A DNA stretch of 64,000 nucleotides, taken from assembly GCA_035266845.1 (NCBI GenBank), contig DATFMP010000102.1:1-64000 (forward strand), read 5' to 3'. The position numbers and the translations under genes are program-made. The DNA is from DATFMP01 sp035266845. GTDB lineage: Bacteria; SAR324; JACQKK01. Position 1 is the stretch's first letter. Each line of letters starts with the position of its first letter. Below the pieces are notes generated by a model. It searched no databases. It saw only the letters and a program-made list of their open reading frames with translations, and was not told the origin of the DNA. Positions 40,886 to 50,167 of this stretch are shown piece after piece.

Positions 40886-41812
40886 ATGGCAGGTCAGGAC
40901 GTGCTGCTGGTCGTGCAGAAGGGCGACCATTCCCTGGGGTACTACGACTTCGCCAGTGGGGAGGAGCTGGCCCGCGTGGCGCTGGACCCGTATCCCCACG
41001 AGTTCACCCTGAGCCCGGACGGGCGCTTCGCCTTCCAGTGCCACTTCGGCGTGGCCCTGGCGGAAGACGAGGGGCCGGGCGGCAACACGATCTCCATCGT
41101 GGACGTGGCCGCGCGGCGGCGCGTGGGCTCGCTGGACTGCGGCCAGTGGCGCCGGCCTCACGGCATCGCCTGCGACGCCGCGGGCGGACTTTACGCGCTG
41201 AGCGAGGGCACCAGCAACCTGCTGGTGGCGGGCGATCCCCACGCGGGGCGCTTCGACCGCGCCCAGCCGACAGGCGGCAAAGGCTCGCACATCCTCAGCG
41301 TGACGCGCGACGGGCGGCTGGCCTTCTCCAGTAACATGCTCTCCGGCACCGTGACCGCGCTGTTTCCGCAGGACCCCGAGCGCCCGCCGGTGAGCTTCCC
41401 TGTGGGAGAGCGGCCGGAGGGCTCCGTGCTGGACGCGCAGGACGAGCGGCTCTACGTGGTGGTGCGCGAGAGCCACCGCATCGCTGTGATCGACACACGC
41501 AAGCTGGAGATGCTGGAGCCCATTCCCACGCCGCCCGGCCCCGTGCGCATCTGCTGGGGCCCGGACGGCCTGCTGGTGGTGCCGCTGTACCACGACCGCT
41601 CGCTGGCCCTGGTGGATCCCGCCGGGGCAGTGCGACAGGTGGTGCCGCTGCCCGACCGCCCCATTTCCGCCGGCTACCACGCGGACTCGGGCACGGCGCT
41701 GGCCAGCACCTTCGGCGACCGCGTGTGCCTGGTGGATACCCGCACCGGCAAGCACGTGCGCAGCATCGCCACCCGCGCCGATCCCGACCCCGTGGCCGTG
41801 GTGCGGCTGTAA
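40886..41812 (+). CDS. YVTN-type beta-propeller protein
   Basis: 308 aa from ATG 40886, with a short GGGG motif upstream. Repeated blades with the YVTN/SMP-30-like pattern: YDFASGEELARVALDPYPHE, FTLSPDGRFAFQCHFGVALA, ISIVDVAARRRVGSLDCGQW, IAVIDTRKLEMLEPIPTPPG, VCLVDTRTGKHVRSIATRAD. No signal peptide, so cytoplasmic. Possibly a lactonase-like or scaffold propeller; catalytic residues cannot be assigned. Confidence 0.78.
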   Translation: MAGQDVLLVVQKGDHSLGYYDFASGEELARVALDPYPHEFTLSPDGRFAFQCHFGVALAEDEGPGGNTISIVDVAARRRVGSLDCGQWRRPHGIACDAAGGLYALSEGTSNLLVAGDPHAGRFDRAQPTGGKGSHILSVTRDGRLAFSSNMLSGTVTALFPQDPERPPVSFPVGERPEGSVLDAQDERLYVVVRESHRIAVIDTRKLEMLEPIPTPPGPVRICWGPDGLLVVPLYHDRSLALVDPAGAVRQVVPLPDRPISAGYHADSGTALASTFGDRVCLVDTRTGKHVRSIATRADPDPVAVVRL

Positions 41813-41860
41813 GAGCGCATTGCCTGCCGGGCAGCCCGCCATGGCGCTGGCCCTGCGCTG

Positions 41861-41892
41861 ACAGCAGATTCCTCGCTACGCTCGGAATGACA
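41861..41892 (+). repeat. Dispersed AGCAGATT repeat, copy B
   Basis: ACAGCAGATTCCTCGCTACGCTCGGAATGACAT region (41861-41892), same orientation as copies at 32261 and 52650. Only the right half is present. Confidence 0.8.
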
Positions 41893-42066
41893 TCATCACG
41901 GCGGGGAGGCTGGCTCCAGGCTGCAGAGTTGAACCCCGGTCCTGCTACACCCCTCCCATCGACGCGACCCGCGCGTATTGGCAGCGCCGGTCCGGGCCTG
42001 CTATACCGGGGTGGGTCGTCCCTGCCAACCTTCTGCGCGGCTGCGCGCCGCCACCCTGCGCCGTCC

Positions 42067-43698
42067 GTGTTCCGTCGCTCCTCTTCCGTCGCCATCGCCG
42101 CGCTGCTGGCGCTGCTGCTGTGGGCCGCACTGCCTGCGCAGCCCGCCGCGGCGGCAGAGACCGCGCAGTCCTGGTACCTCAAGGGCTTCAAGTTGCAGCA
42201 GGAGTTCCACACGCTGGAGGCACTGGACGCCTATAAGAAGGCGCTGGCGCTGGACCCCTTTCACGTGCGGGCACACTACGAGATCGGCTGGAGCTACTGG
42301 ATTCTCGAGAACTGGCCGGAGGTGGTGCGGCACTGGGAACTGGCCCAGGAACTGGGCCTGAAGGTGCCCGAACTTCCGACGTATCTGGCGATGGCCCGCG
42401 AGCGCATGGCCGGCAAGCTGCCGCCGCTGGTGCGGCCGCCCATCCACACGCGGGCCAGTGGCGGTGGGCTAATGCTGGAACTGGTGGCGCGCTTCCAGCA
42501 CTACGATCCCAAGCCCAGCGACCCGGCGGACCACTTCGACGAGCACGTGTTCTCGCCCAAGTCCGTGCAGATCACGGCGGACGGCGCCAAGGCCTACGTG
42601 CAGGCGCTGGAGGGCCATACCACCATCGTCTACGACGCGCACACCTTCGCCAAGCTGAAGGCCATCCCCCACATCTTCGGTCCCGCACAGGCGCACCTGT
42701 TCGACGCCGCCGAGACGGCGCAGTGGGCTCCGCGCTTCCCCACCGACGAGGCCCCGGCCAAGTTCAACGAGTACGAGGGCAAGCCCGTGGAGGGCGTCTT
42801 CACCCACAGCGGACGCTACCTGTGGGTGAGCCACTACCGGCGTAGCTTCGACGACCTGGGCATCCTGCCCTCGTCGGTGGCCATCATCGACACGCGCACG
42901 GACCGCATCGTGCGGGTGATGCAGAGCGGACCGATCCCCAAGTTCATGGCTGCCTCGCCGGATGGGCACTGGCTGGCCGTCATGCACTGGGGCGACAACA
43001 CCGTGGGCCTGATCGACATCCGCGGAGACGACCCCTGGGCTTGGCACCACGTGGGCGAGATCGTGGTGGGCAAGAAGCTCTTGCTGGACATCCATCGCAA
43101 GGTGAACCGGGACCGCTACTGTGGCCTATGCCTGCGCGGCGCCGTGTTCACGCCGGACAGCCGCACCCTGCTGGTGGCGCGCATGGGCGGTGGGGGGATC
43201 GCAGTGCTGGACGTGGCCGCCATGAAGCACATCGGCTCCGTGCAGGGCCAGAAGCCCACGCCCCGGCACCTGGTGCTGTCCCACGATGGTCAGACGCTCT
43301 ATGTGGGCTCCAACTCCTCCGGTTACGTGGCCACCTACCACGTGGCGGACCTGGTGGCTGCGGCCAAGGCGGGCACGCCGCGCCTGCGGCCCCTGCACGA
43401 GGTGCGCACGGGCGAGGGCACGCGCACCATCGCCCTCTCGCCGGACGGCAGCCTGTTGTTCTGCGCGCTCAACAACGAGAGCCGCATCATGGCCCTCGAT
43501 GCCCATACCCTGCGCAAGCTGGTGGAGATTCCCACGGACTCGTTCCCCGTGGGCTTGGCCATTACGCCGGACGGGACGCACGTGTGGGTCACCGCCCAGG
43601 GCCGCAAGCTGCGTGGCGGCAACGCCGTCAGCGTGTACGAAGTGACGCACAGCGCCGAGCCGAGATCCACCGACACGCGCAGCGCCAAAACGCGGTAG
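42067..43698 (+). CDS. Exported TPR plus YVTN beta-propeller protein
   Basis: 543 aa from GTG 42067; a longer frame to 41725 crosses the dispersed repeat and is unlikely. Signal peptide of about 35 residues ending PAAAAE, one to two TPR units (about 36-120: SWYLKGFKLQQEFHTLEALD, YKKALALDPFHVRAHYEIGW), then propeller blades with VTPD/SPDG turns (VAIIDTRTDRIVRVMQSGPI, TRTIALSPDGSLLFCALNNE, LAITPDGTHVWVTAQGRKL). Probably a periplasmic protein of unknown role. It lies next to another propeller gene. Confidence 0.82.
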   Translation: MFRRSSSVAIAALLALLLWAALPAQPAAAAETAQSWYLKGFKLQQEFHTLEALDAYKKALALDPFHVRAHYEIGWSYWILENWPEVVRHWELAQELGLKVPELPTYLAMARERMAGKLPPLVRPPIHTRASGGGLMLELVARFQHYDPKPSDPADHFDEHVFSPKSVQITADGAKAYVQALEGHTTIVYDAHTFAKLKAIPHIFGPAQAHLFDAAETAQWAPRFPTDEAPAKFNEYEGKPVEGVFTHSGRYLWVSHYRRSFDDLGILPSSVAIIDTRTDRIVRVMQSGPIPKFMAASPDGHWLAVMHWGDNTVGLIDIRGDDPWAWHHVGEIVVGKKLLLDIHRKVNRDRYCGLCLRGAVFTPDSRTLLVARMGGGGIAVLDVAAMKHIGSVQGQKPTPRHLVLSHDGQTLYVGSNSSGYVATYHVADLVAAAKAGTPRLRPLHEVRTGEGTRTIALSPDGSLLFCALNNESRIMALDAHTLRKLVEIPTDSFPVGLAITPDGTHVWVTAQGRKLRGGNAVSVYEVTHSAEPRSTDTRSAKTR

Positions 43699-43711
43699 GC
43701 CAGCGCGGGCC

Positions 43712-44149
43712 TTAGCCCTTGCCGGCCACCAGCCGCAGGGCGGCGTCCATGCCCAGCAGGTAGCCATCCAGCCCTAAGCCCATCACGATGCCGGCCGAGG
43801 CGATGCCGATGACGGAGGTGGAGCCGCGCTTGTGCAGGTTGGAGATGTGCACCTCCACACAGGGCACCTGCACGCCCAGCAGGGCATCGCGCAGGGCATA
43901 GCCCGCATACGTGAAACCGCCGGGATTGAGCACCAGCGCATCCACCTGCTCCGCGTGGGCGCGCTGCACCAGCTCGATCATCTCCCCCTCGATGTTCGTG
44001 TAGTGGATCTCCACCGTGCAGCCTTGCTCCCGCGCGTGGTCGCGGATGCGGGCGTCCAGCTCCGCGGCGGAGGTGGTGCCGTAGATCTCCGGCTGGCGGA
44101 TGCCCAGCCAGTTCAGGTTGGCGCCCTGCAGCACCCAGATGGTCGGCAT
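43712..44149 (-). CDS. Type II 3-dehydroquinate dehydratase-like protein, divergent
   Basis: 145 aa, normal type II (AroQ) size and fold. Retained: N-terminal LQGANLNWLGIRQPEIYG with Arg18 and catalytic Tyr23, Asn75 (LNPGGFTYAGYALRDAL), Glu99 and His101 (VEVHISN). Changed: the His that follows NPGxxT in AroQ is Tyr81, and the Arg-containing lid segment after HxSN is HKRGSTS instead of xREPFR. It may be a paralogue with another substrate rather than the shikimate enzyme, so aroQ is not used as its symbol. Confidence 0.8.
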   Translation of the reverse strand: MPTIWVLQGANLNWLGIRQPEIYGTTSAAELDARIRDHAREQGCTVEIHYTNIEGEMIELVQRAHAEQVDALVLNPGGFTYAGYALRDALLGVQVPCVEVHISNLHKRGSTSVIGIASAGIVMGLGLDGYLLGMDAALRLVAGKG

Positions 44150-44961
44150 GGCTGTCGCTCCCGTGTCGGTTCGGCCGTAAGGGTGGGCGGCCCCGGCGGC
44201 TGCCCGCCCTCCGGCTTACCGCACGCGCAGCCTCTGCGCCAAGCCCGGCTGGGATAGTGCTGCAATGGTGGCTGTGGGACGGGGGGCGCCGGCCGCAGGA
44301 AGCGCGATGCGACCCGGAGGCTGGTACTCCGTCAGGCATTCATTCTTGGATAGGGACGCTTGAGGCGTAAGGAGCTTTGTCGGTGGTGAAGTGCCAGACG
44401 AGTGGGATCTGTGCTCCAGGCCGTGGTCTGCTGGACCACTGTTTACCGATCGGTGATGCGGCCTCAAGCATTGTCGAAGGAGCACGCTCAGTTCCGATTT
44501 GGCCACACTGAGCCAAAAAACGGTGCGTGGGATGCCCGTCCATTCACAATACCGAACATGCCGGATCAGAGGGACGCCTATGTACCTCCAGTACCTGTTC
44601 CATCCGGCATACGATGACGGCGTCCTGCTCGGTCGACATGCATCTCCTCGCTTTGCGCCAGAGTTTCAACTCGATTCTTTACAGTGCCTGGCGCACCGCC
44701 GCGTAGCAGATCGAATCCACCGTTTCGGCGATGCACGCGTCGATCCTGCCCGGACCATCAGCACCCTGATCGCACAGCAGCAGAGCCTGCGGCCGCTGAA
44801 TCTTCCAGTCCGCCGCCTTTGACCACCGCTTTCAGCTTCGCCCACTCCTCTGGGTGAGCCTTACCGTGGACGTCTCCTTTAGCATCCAGGGGACTCCCTG
44901 ACGGGGCCGGTATCCAATTCGGTGAGCCCACATGATCCGAATCTCAGTGGATGGGCCAGGA
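44150..44961. other. Intergenic region with IS630 pseudogene
   Basis: 812 bp between the AroQ-like gene and the thiol dioxygenase gene. The middle (44340-44800) is a degraded IS630 transposase. Terminal repeats were not identified. Nothing else recognised. Confidence 0.6.
44340..44800 (-). pseudogene. Degraded IS630-family transposase
   Basis: Three pieces in order on the minus strand. About 44679-44794 reads LLLCDQGADGPGRIDACIAE, TVD, the N-terminal HTH of IS630 transposases, then stops. About 44530-44650 in another frame reads STEQDAVIVCRMEQVLEVHR, RPSDPACSVL, stop, MDGHPTH, matching the pre-catalytic segment that ends MDExPTQ. About 44340-44400 ends VWHFTTDKAPYASSVPIQE, matching the C-terminal HFTT..AR..L. 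Frameshifts, a stop and a large internal deletion make it inactive. Confidence 0.75.
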
Positions 44962-45534
44962 CTAGCCTTCCTTGACGATGAAGGGCTGTTCGGTCTGCGT
45001 GTCGGGGTCATACGTGGAGCGGCCCGTGTAGTTCAGGTGCTTGCCGTAGAGATGCAGGGACATCGTCACGCGGTCGGTCTCGTTGACGACGCTATGGATG
45101 CCGTCCGGCAGCAGGCTCACCACCTCGCCCTCGCCAAAGGTCTTGGAGGCGCTCTGCACGATCTCCGCGTGGCCCGGGCGCGAGCCGTCATCCACGCGCT
45201 TCCAGAACGTGTTGCGCTCCGGGCCGTCCACTCCGGCCACCACGGCCCAGGTGGCGTGATTGTGAGGCGGAGCGCCCCGGCCCGGCAGCCACGAGATGGC
45301 AAAGATCGCCAGTGTGTGATCCGGTTCCTCGTGCAGCAGGTGCACGCCGAAGCCCTGCGCCCCGTCGCACGTGTAGTGCTCGGGCCTCACCCAACGCTTG
45401 TCCGCCGCCAGGCGCAGGGCCAGCGGCCGCACGGCCTCGATCATCCGCGCCGGGTCGTCCGTCCGTGCCGCCAGGGCACGCAGGTCCGCGGCGAGGTCTT
45501 CCACTCCGTAGCCTTCCGGCTGCATCGCGCGCAT
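44962..45534 (-). CDS. Cysteine dioxygenase-family thiol dioxygenase
   Basis: 190 aa, cupin fold. Iron ligands His91 and His93 (APPHNHATWAVV) and His147 (DGIHSVVN), and the Ser159-His161-Tyr163 triad (SLHLYG). The Cys of eukaryotic cysteine dioxygenase that cross-links to Tyr is Gly here, usual in bacteria. It oxidises cysteine or 3-mercaptopropionate to the sulfinic acid. ATG 45534 has GAGGAGGAG upstream; ATG 45525 is also in frame. Confidence 0.88.
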   Translation of the reverse strand: MRAMQPEGYGVEDLAADLRALAARTDDPARMIEAVRPLALRLAADKRWVRPEHYTCDGAQGFGVHLLHEEPDHTLAIFAISWLPGRGAPPHNHATWAVVAGVDGPERNTFWKRVDDGSRPGHAEIVQSASKTFGEGEVVSLLPDGIHSVVNETDRVTMSLHLYGKHLNYTGRSTYDPDTQTEQPFIVKEG

Positions 45535-45737
45535 CGCTCCTCCTCGGCTTGCCGGTAGATATCCCCCAGGGCTGCACCCCTGTCGCAGTGTCCGCCAGCT
45601 ATCACAGGGACCTGTGACAGTCGGCTTGGCGGCATGGTACGGAGAATGATTGGCGATAGCAAGCAAGGCAGCAACCCGCGCCACCGCGATGTGTAGTAGG
45701 CCAAAGGCGGCGGTAGCCGGCAGGGCCTGCGGAGGGC

Positions 45738-46922
45738 TCAGGACAGCAGCCGCAGGGTGCCCTGGCGCCAGCCGAGCCACAGCACGGCCAGCGTGGCGAT
45801 GGCCACGAAGGGCAGCGCGGCCAGCAGCATCAGGTGCCAGCCCAGGTAGTGCAGCAGCTGTCCGGAGAGCAGCGAGGCCGTGACGGCCGTGCTGAACACG
45901 AAGAAGTCGTTGAGGCCCTGCGCCTTGTTGCGCTCCTGGGGCGTGTGCGCGGTGGTCAGTAGGGTGGTGCCCCCGATGAACATGAAGTTCCAGCCCACGC
46001 CCAATAGGATCAGCGCCACCCAGAAGTGGACGAACGTGGTGCCGCTGTAGGCAACGCCGATGCAGAGGAAGTCTAGCATGGCCCCGGCTACGATCACGGT
46101 GAGCACGCCGAAGCGCTGGATCAGGTTGCCCGTCACGAAGCTGGGGAGGAACATTGCCACCACGTGCCACTGGATGACAGTGGCGGCATCGTCGAAGGCG
46201 AAGTGATGGCCGACCATGGCCAGCGGGGTGCCGGTCATGAGCAGGTTCATGGTCCCGTAGCCCACCATGGCGCTCAGGGCGGCCACCGCATAGGTGGGCT
46301 GCAGGGCGATGCGCCGCAGCGGACGCTCCGCGCCGCGCACGGCGGTGCGCACTGGCCGCGGGATGTCGATGAACGCCAGCAGGCCGATAGACGCGGCGCA
46401 AAGGGCGGCCACCACGAAGTACGAGCCCAGGTAGCGCACGTCGGGCACCAGGTCCTTGCTCCACTTGGCGAATTGCGGCCCCAGGAATCCGGCGATGACG
46501 CCGCCCGCCAGCACGAGGGAAATGGCGCGGCTGCGGAAGGACTCCGCGGCCGTATCCGCCGCGGCAAAGCGGTAGAGCTGTCCGTGGGCCACGAAAGTCC
46601 CGACGACCACCGTGCTGCCCACGAACTCCCAGAAGCTGCCGACGGCCAGCGCATGTGCGACCAGCAACGCGCCCGTGATGCCCAGCAGGCAGCCCAGGAT
46701 GAAGCCCACGCGGCGCCCGTAGTAGCGCATGCCCAGCGAGGCGGGGAAGGTTGCCAGCGCCGTGCCCACCCACATGGTGGAAATCGGAAGGGTGGCCAGG
46801 GCCTTGTTCTGGGCCAGCATCAGGCCGGCCAGCCCGGCCACGGCGGCCATCAGCGAGGTGGAACTGGTGAACAGGGCCTGGCAGGAGGCCAGGATCATCA
46901 CGTTGCGATGGGAGCGTTCCAC
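45738..46922 (-). CDS. Major facilitator superfamily transporter
   Basis: 394 aa from GTG 46922 (first residues ERSHRNVMILASCQALFTSS); ATG 46898 is an alternative and the frame runs to 47039. About twelve membrane helices; motif A-like GMRYYGRRVGFILGC after helix 2, and a central cytoplasmic loop with RPVRTAVRGAERPLRR. Drug or metabolite exporter type; substrate unknown. Confidence 0.85.
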   Translation of the reverse strand: MERSHRNVMILASCQALFTSSTSLMAAVAGLAGLMLAQNKALATLPISTMWVGTALATFPASLGMRYYGRRVGFILGCLLGITGALLVAHALAVGSFWEFVGSTVVVGTFVAHGQLYRFAAADTAAESFRSRAISLVLAGGVIAGFLGPQFAKWSKDLVPDVRYLGSYFVVAALCAASIGLLAFIDIPRPVRTAVRGAERPLRRIALQPTYAVAALSAMVGYGTMNLLMTGTPLAMVGHHFAFDDAATVIQWHVVAMFLPSFVTGNLIQRFGVLTVIVAGAMLDFLCIGVAYSGTTFVHFWVALILLGVGWNFMFIGGTTLLTTAHTPQERNKAQGLNDFFVFSTAVTASLLSGQLLHYLGWHLMLLAALPFVAIATLAVLWLGWRQGTLRLLS

Positions 46923-47158
46923 GGATCGGTCGGGTAGACGAGGAGGGTGACGGCTGTGCGGCCGTACGACCGCGCGGCTCCGCGCCGCGCGGCCCGCCCA
47001 CCATAGGCGCATCGCGGCGCTGCCGCAAGCGAGCGCCATGCGCCCGATCTGGCCTCAGCACCGCAGCTGTCGCCGCCGGCCGCCCCTAGCCCCGGTGTAT
47101 GGAAATGCGGTAGGGGGAGGGAAACCGCCCGCCCATGCTCCGCCCCAAAGGAGGACCC

Positions 47159-48325
47159 ATGTCTGCATCGCCCCTGCGCTTCGGCGCATTCCTGGCGCCG
47201 TTCCACCCCGTGAAGGAACACCCCGGCCTGGCGCTGGAGCGGGACTTCCAGCTCATCGAGCATCTGGATCGCCTGGGTTACGATGAGGCCTGGATCGGCG
47301 AGCACCACTCGGGCGGCTACGAGACGATCGCCTCGCCCGAGCTGTTCGTGGCCGCCGCGGCCGAGCGCACGCGCCGCATCCGCCTGGGCACGGGGGTGGT
47401 CTCGCTGCCCTACCACCAGCCGCTGATGGTTGCGGATCGCGCCGTGCAGCTGGACTGGCAGACGCGCGGGCGCTTCATGCTGGGCGTGGGGCCGGGCGCC
47501 CTGCCCTCGGACGCGATGATGCTGGGCATCGACCCGCTGCGCCAGCGCGAGATGATGGACGAGTCCCTGGAGGCGCTGGTGCCGCTGCTGCGCGGGGAAG
47601 TGGTGAGCCGCCGCACGGACTGGTACACGCTATCCGAGGCCCGGCTGCAATTGGCGCCCTACTCGCGGCCGCAGATGGACATCGCCGTGGCTGCAATGAC
47701 CTCGCCCGCCGGCCCCCGCGTGGCGGGCAAGCACGGCCTGGGGCTGCTCTCGCTGGGCGCCACCACGGACGCGGGCTACATGGCGCTGGGCCAAGCCTGG
47801 GCCATCGTGGAGGAGGAGGCGCGCCGCCATGGTCAGGTGGTGGATCGCCGCAACTGGCGGCTGGTGGGGCCCATGTACATCGCCGAGACGCGCGAGCAGG
47901 CCCTGGCGGACGTGCGCTTCGGACTCAGCGACTGGGCGTACTACTACACCAAGGTGATCGCCCTGCCCTTCAAGCTGCCGGACACGTTCGAGGGTCAGGT
48001 GCAGGCGCTGACCGAGACCGGCTTCGCGGTGATTGGCACGCCGGACGATGCCATCGCGCAGATCGAGCGCCTGCAGGAACAGGCCGGTGGGGCCGGTGCG
48101 TTCCTGTTCATGGCGCACAACTGGGCGGACTTTCCCCAGACCCTGCGCAGCTACGAGCTGTTCGCCCGCTACGTGATTCCGCGCTTCAATGGCCTCAATG
48201 CCGGACGCCAGGCGAGCATGGACTGGGTCGCGGCCAACCGCGACACCTTCATGGGCGCCGGCCGCGCGGCCAAGGAGAAGGCCAGCCGTGACTACGCCGC
48301 CGAGAAGAGCCGCGGCACGGCCTGA
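47159..48325 (+). CDS. LLM-class flavin-dependent oxidoreductase
   Basis: 388 aa with AAAGGAGGA directly upstream. Bacterial-luciferase-like TIM barrel: GAFLAPFHPVKEHPGLALER, DEAWIGEHHSGGYETIASPE, RIRLGTGVVSLPYHQPLMVA, FMLGVGPGALPSDAMMLGI. This sub-pattern resembles limonene monooxygenase-type proteins. Uses reduced FMN (or F420) and O2. The tail (370-388) is Lys/Arg-rich. It is not closely similar to the two LLM proteins at 60-62 kb. Confidence 0.88.
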   Translation: MSASPLRFGAFLAPFHPVKEHPGLALERDFQLIEHLDRLGYDEAWIGEHHSGGYETIASPELFVAAAAERTRRIRLGTGVVSLPYHQPLMVADRAVQLDWQTRGRFMLGVGPGALPSDAMMLGIDPLRQREMMDESLEALVPLLRGEVVSRRTDWYTLSEARLQLAPYSRPQMDIAVAAMTSPAGPRVAGKHGLGLLSLGATTDAGYMALGQAWAIVEEEARRHGQVVDRRNWRLVGPMYIAETREQALADVRFGLSDWAYYYTKVIALPFKLPDTFEGQVQALTETGFAVIGTPDDAIAQIERLQEQAGGAGAFLFMAHNWADFPQTLRSYELFARYVIPRFNGLNAGRQASMDWVAANRDTFMGAGRAAKEKASRDYAAEKSRGTA

Positions 48326-48348
48326 GTGCCGCGGCTGGGGGCGCCCGC

Positions 48349-49236
48349 TCAGTGTGCCAGCGTGATCACGACCACGGAGGGCACAATGAGCAGCAGGCCG
48401 AGCACCATGCGTCCGGTGATTGTCTCCTGGCGGTAGAACAGCCAGCTTCCCAGCATGGTGAACACCGGATACGCCGCCACCACGGGCGAGACGTACACCA
48501 CCTGCCCCAGCATCAGCGCGGAGTTCAGCAGGAAGATCGCGGCCGCATTCGTGAGCCCGGAGGCCACGAACCACGCGGCGCCGGTGCGCGTCACGGGCGG
48601 CTGTGGGCCCATGCGTTGTCCGCGCAACAGCCGCACGCCCAGGGCCACCGCGAACGAGACGGAATAGGCCACCAGCCCGGACATCACCACGTTGGGCAGG
48701 ATCAGCAGGCCCCACTTGGCGCCCACGTGGGCCGACGAGCGGATCAGCGCCGCGCCAAGCGGGAACAGCAGCGCCCACACGGGCCAGCTCCGCGGCAGCC
48801 GGCCCTTGCTGGAGAGCACGCCCACGCCCAGCACCACGCCCACGGTGCCGATCACGATGGGCAACGTGAGCCGCTCTGCGAGGAACAGCACCCCGCCCGT
48901 CACAGCGAAGATGGGCGAGAGCGACGCCACCGTGGCCGTGATCGTCGGGCCCAGGCGCCGGTTGCCCTCGAAGGCCAGCATGGTGGAGAGCGAGGGCCGC
49001 AGCAGGCCGATGCCGGCGAAGACCCACACGGCCGGGGAGAGCCAGTCGCCCGACTCGATGGAGAAGGGCGCGGCCAGGACGAAGGCCAGCAGAGACACGG
49101 CAATCTGGACGACCGCGCCCGTGATGGAGTCCAGGTGCTGCAGGCCACGCTTGGCCAGCAGCGTGCCCGCTGCGAAACAAAGTGCCGCCAGCAGTGCCAA
49201 CGCGCTGGTGAGCGAGCCCAGATCGGAGAGCAGCAT
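48349..49236 (-). CDS. EamA/DMT-family transporter
   Basis: 295 aa, ten predicted membrane helices in two EamA repeats (first ends near GVVLGVGVLSSKGR; the second begins WPVWALLFPLGAALIRSSAH). Metabolite exporter superfamily, substrate unknown. Convergent with the LLM oxidoreductase gene 23 bp away. Confidence 0.88.
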   Translation of the reverse strand: MLLSDLGSLTSALALLAALCFAAGTLLAKRGLQHLDSITGAVVQIAVSLLAFVLAAPFSIESGDWLSPAVWVFAGIGLLRPSLSTMLAFEGNRRLGPTITATVASLSPIFAVTGGVLFLAERLTLPIVIGTVGVVLGVGVLSSKGRLPRSWPVWALLFPLGAALIRSSAHVGAKWGLLILPNVVMSGLVAYSVSFAVALGVRLLRGQRMGPQPPVTRTGAAWFVASGLTNAAAIFLLNSALMLGQVVYVSPVVAAYPVFTMLGSWLFYRQETITGRMVLGLLLIVPSVVVITLAH

Positions 49237-49416
49237 GGGGCGGGGTCAGCGCGCGGCCGCGCGGGACGACGTTCGCGGGGCGGGCTGGCCGTGCCGGAGG
49301 GCCATCCTGCGCGATAGAGGCCGTCGGCCTGTTCCGGCGCGGGCGGGCCTGCGTGTGGACTGCACCTCACTCTCCTTTGCGTACCGCCTTGGTGCGCGGA
49401 ATGCCGATGGGCAGGC

Positions 49417-50166
49417 TCAGATCTGGATGCCGCGGAACAGCCAGGCGCCGATGCCCACCATCACGACCGTGAATGCGCCCAGTGCCGAGAGGCTCACCAG
49501 CGGACCCACCTGGGCGGTGCCCGCCAGACCGTAGCGGATGCCCTCGACGCCATACGTCAGCGGATCGAGCAGTGTCAAGGAGTGCAGCCACACGGGCAGG
49601 CTGTCGATGGGGAACAGGGCGCCGGAGAGCCCGAAGATGGGGAAGATCACGAAGTTCATGATGAGCTGGAAGCCGTGCATGTCCTCCATACGCGAGGCAA
49701 TGGCGATGCCCAGCGCCGTGAACGCTACGCCGATGAGGATCATGAACCCGATGGCCAGCACGAAGCCGGGCAGGCCCGTCACCTCCAGCCCCACGAACAG
49801 GGAGAGCACCAGGATGATGAGCCCCTGGATCAGCGCAGTGGTGGCCCCGCCCAGGGTCTGGCCCAGCATGATCTCCAGCCGGGAGACCGGTGCCACGAGC
49901 GTCTCCTTGAGGAAGCCAAATTGCTTGTCCCAGATGATCTGGATGCCCGAGAACATGGACGTGAACAGCACGCTCATGGAGACGATGCCGGGTACGATGA
50001 AGCTGACATACCCATGGCCCATGTGCGGCCCGCGCACCACCGAATTCAGCCCGAAGCCCAGGATCAGTAGGAAGAACAAGGGCATGCCCAGGCTGCCGAT
50101 GATGCGGCTGCGCGAGCGCAGGTAGCGCTTCACGTTCCGCAGCCAGATCGTGTACACGATGTCCAT
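49417..50166 (-). CDS. ABC-2 type permease (DrrB-like)
   Basis: 249 aa, six membrane helices. DrrB/ABC-2 motifs: WLRNVKRYLRSRSRIIGSLG at the N-terminus, DKQFGFLKETLVAPVSRLEI in the cytoplasmic coupling helix, and FPIFGLSGALFPIDSLP after helix 5. ATG 50166 is 1 bp after the ATPase stop, so the pair is co-translated. Exports a hydrophobic compound or a surface glycan. Confidence 0.9.
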   Translation of the reverse strand: MDIVYTIWLRNVKRYLRSRSRIIGSLGMPLFFLLILGFGLNSVVRGPHMGHGYVSFIVPGIVSMSVLFTSMFSGIQIIWDKQFGFLKETLVAPVSRLEIMLGQTLGGATTALIQGLIILVLSLFVGLEVTGLPGFVLAIGFMILIGVAFTALGIAIASRMEDMHGFQLIMNFVIFPIFGLSGALFPIDSLPVWLHSLTLLDPLTYGVEGIRYGLAGTAQVGPLVSLSALGAFTVVMVGIGAWLFRGIQI

Positions 50167-50167
50167 C

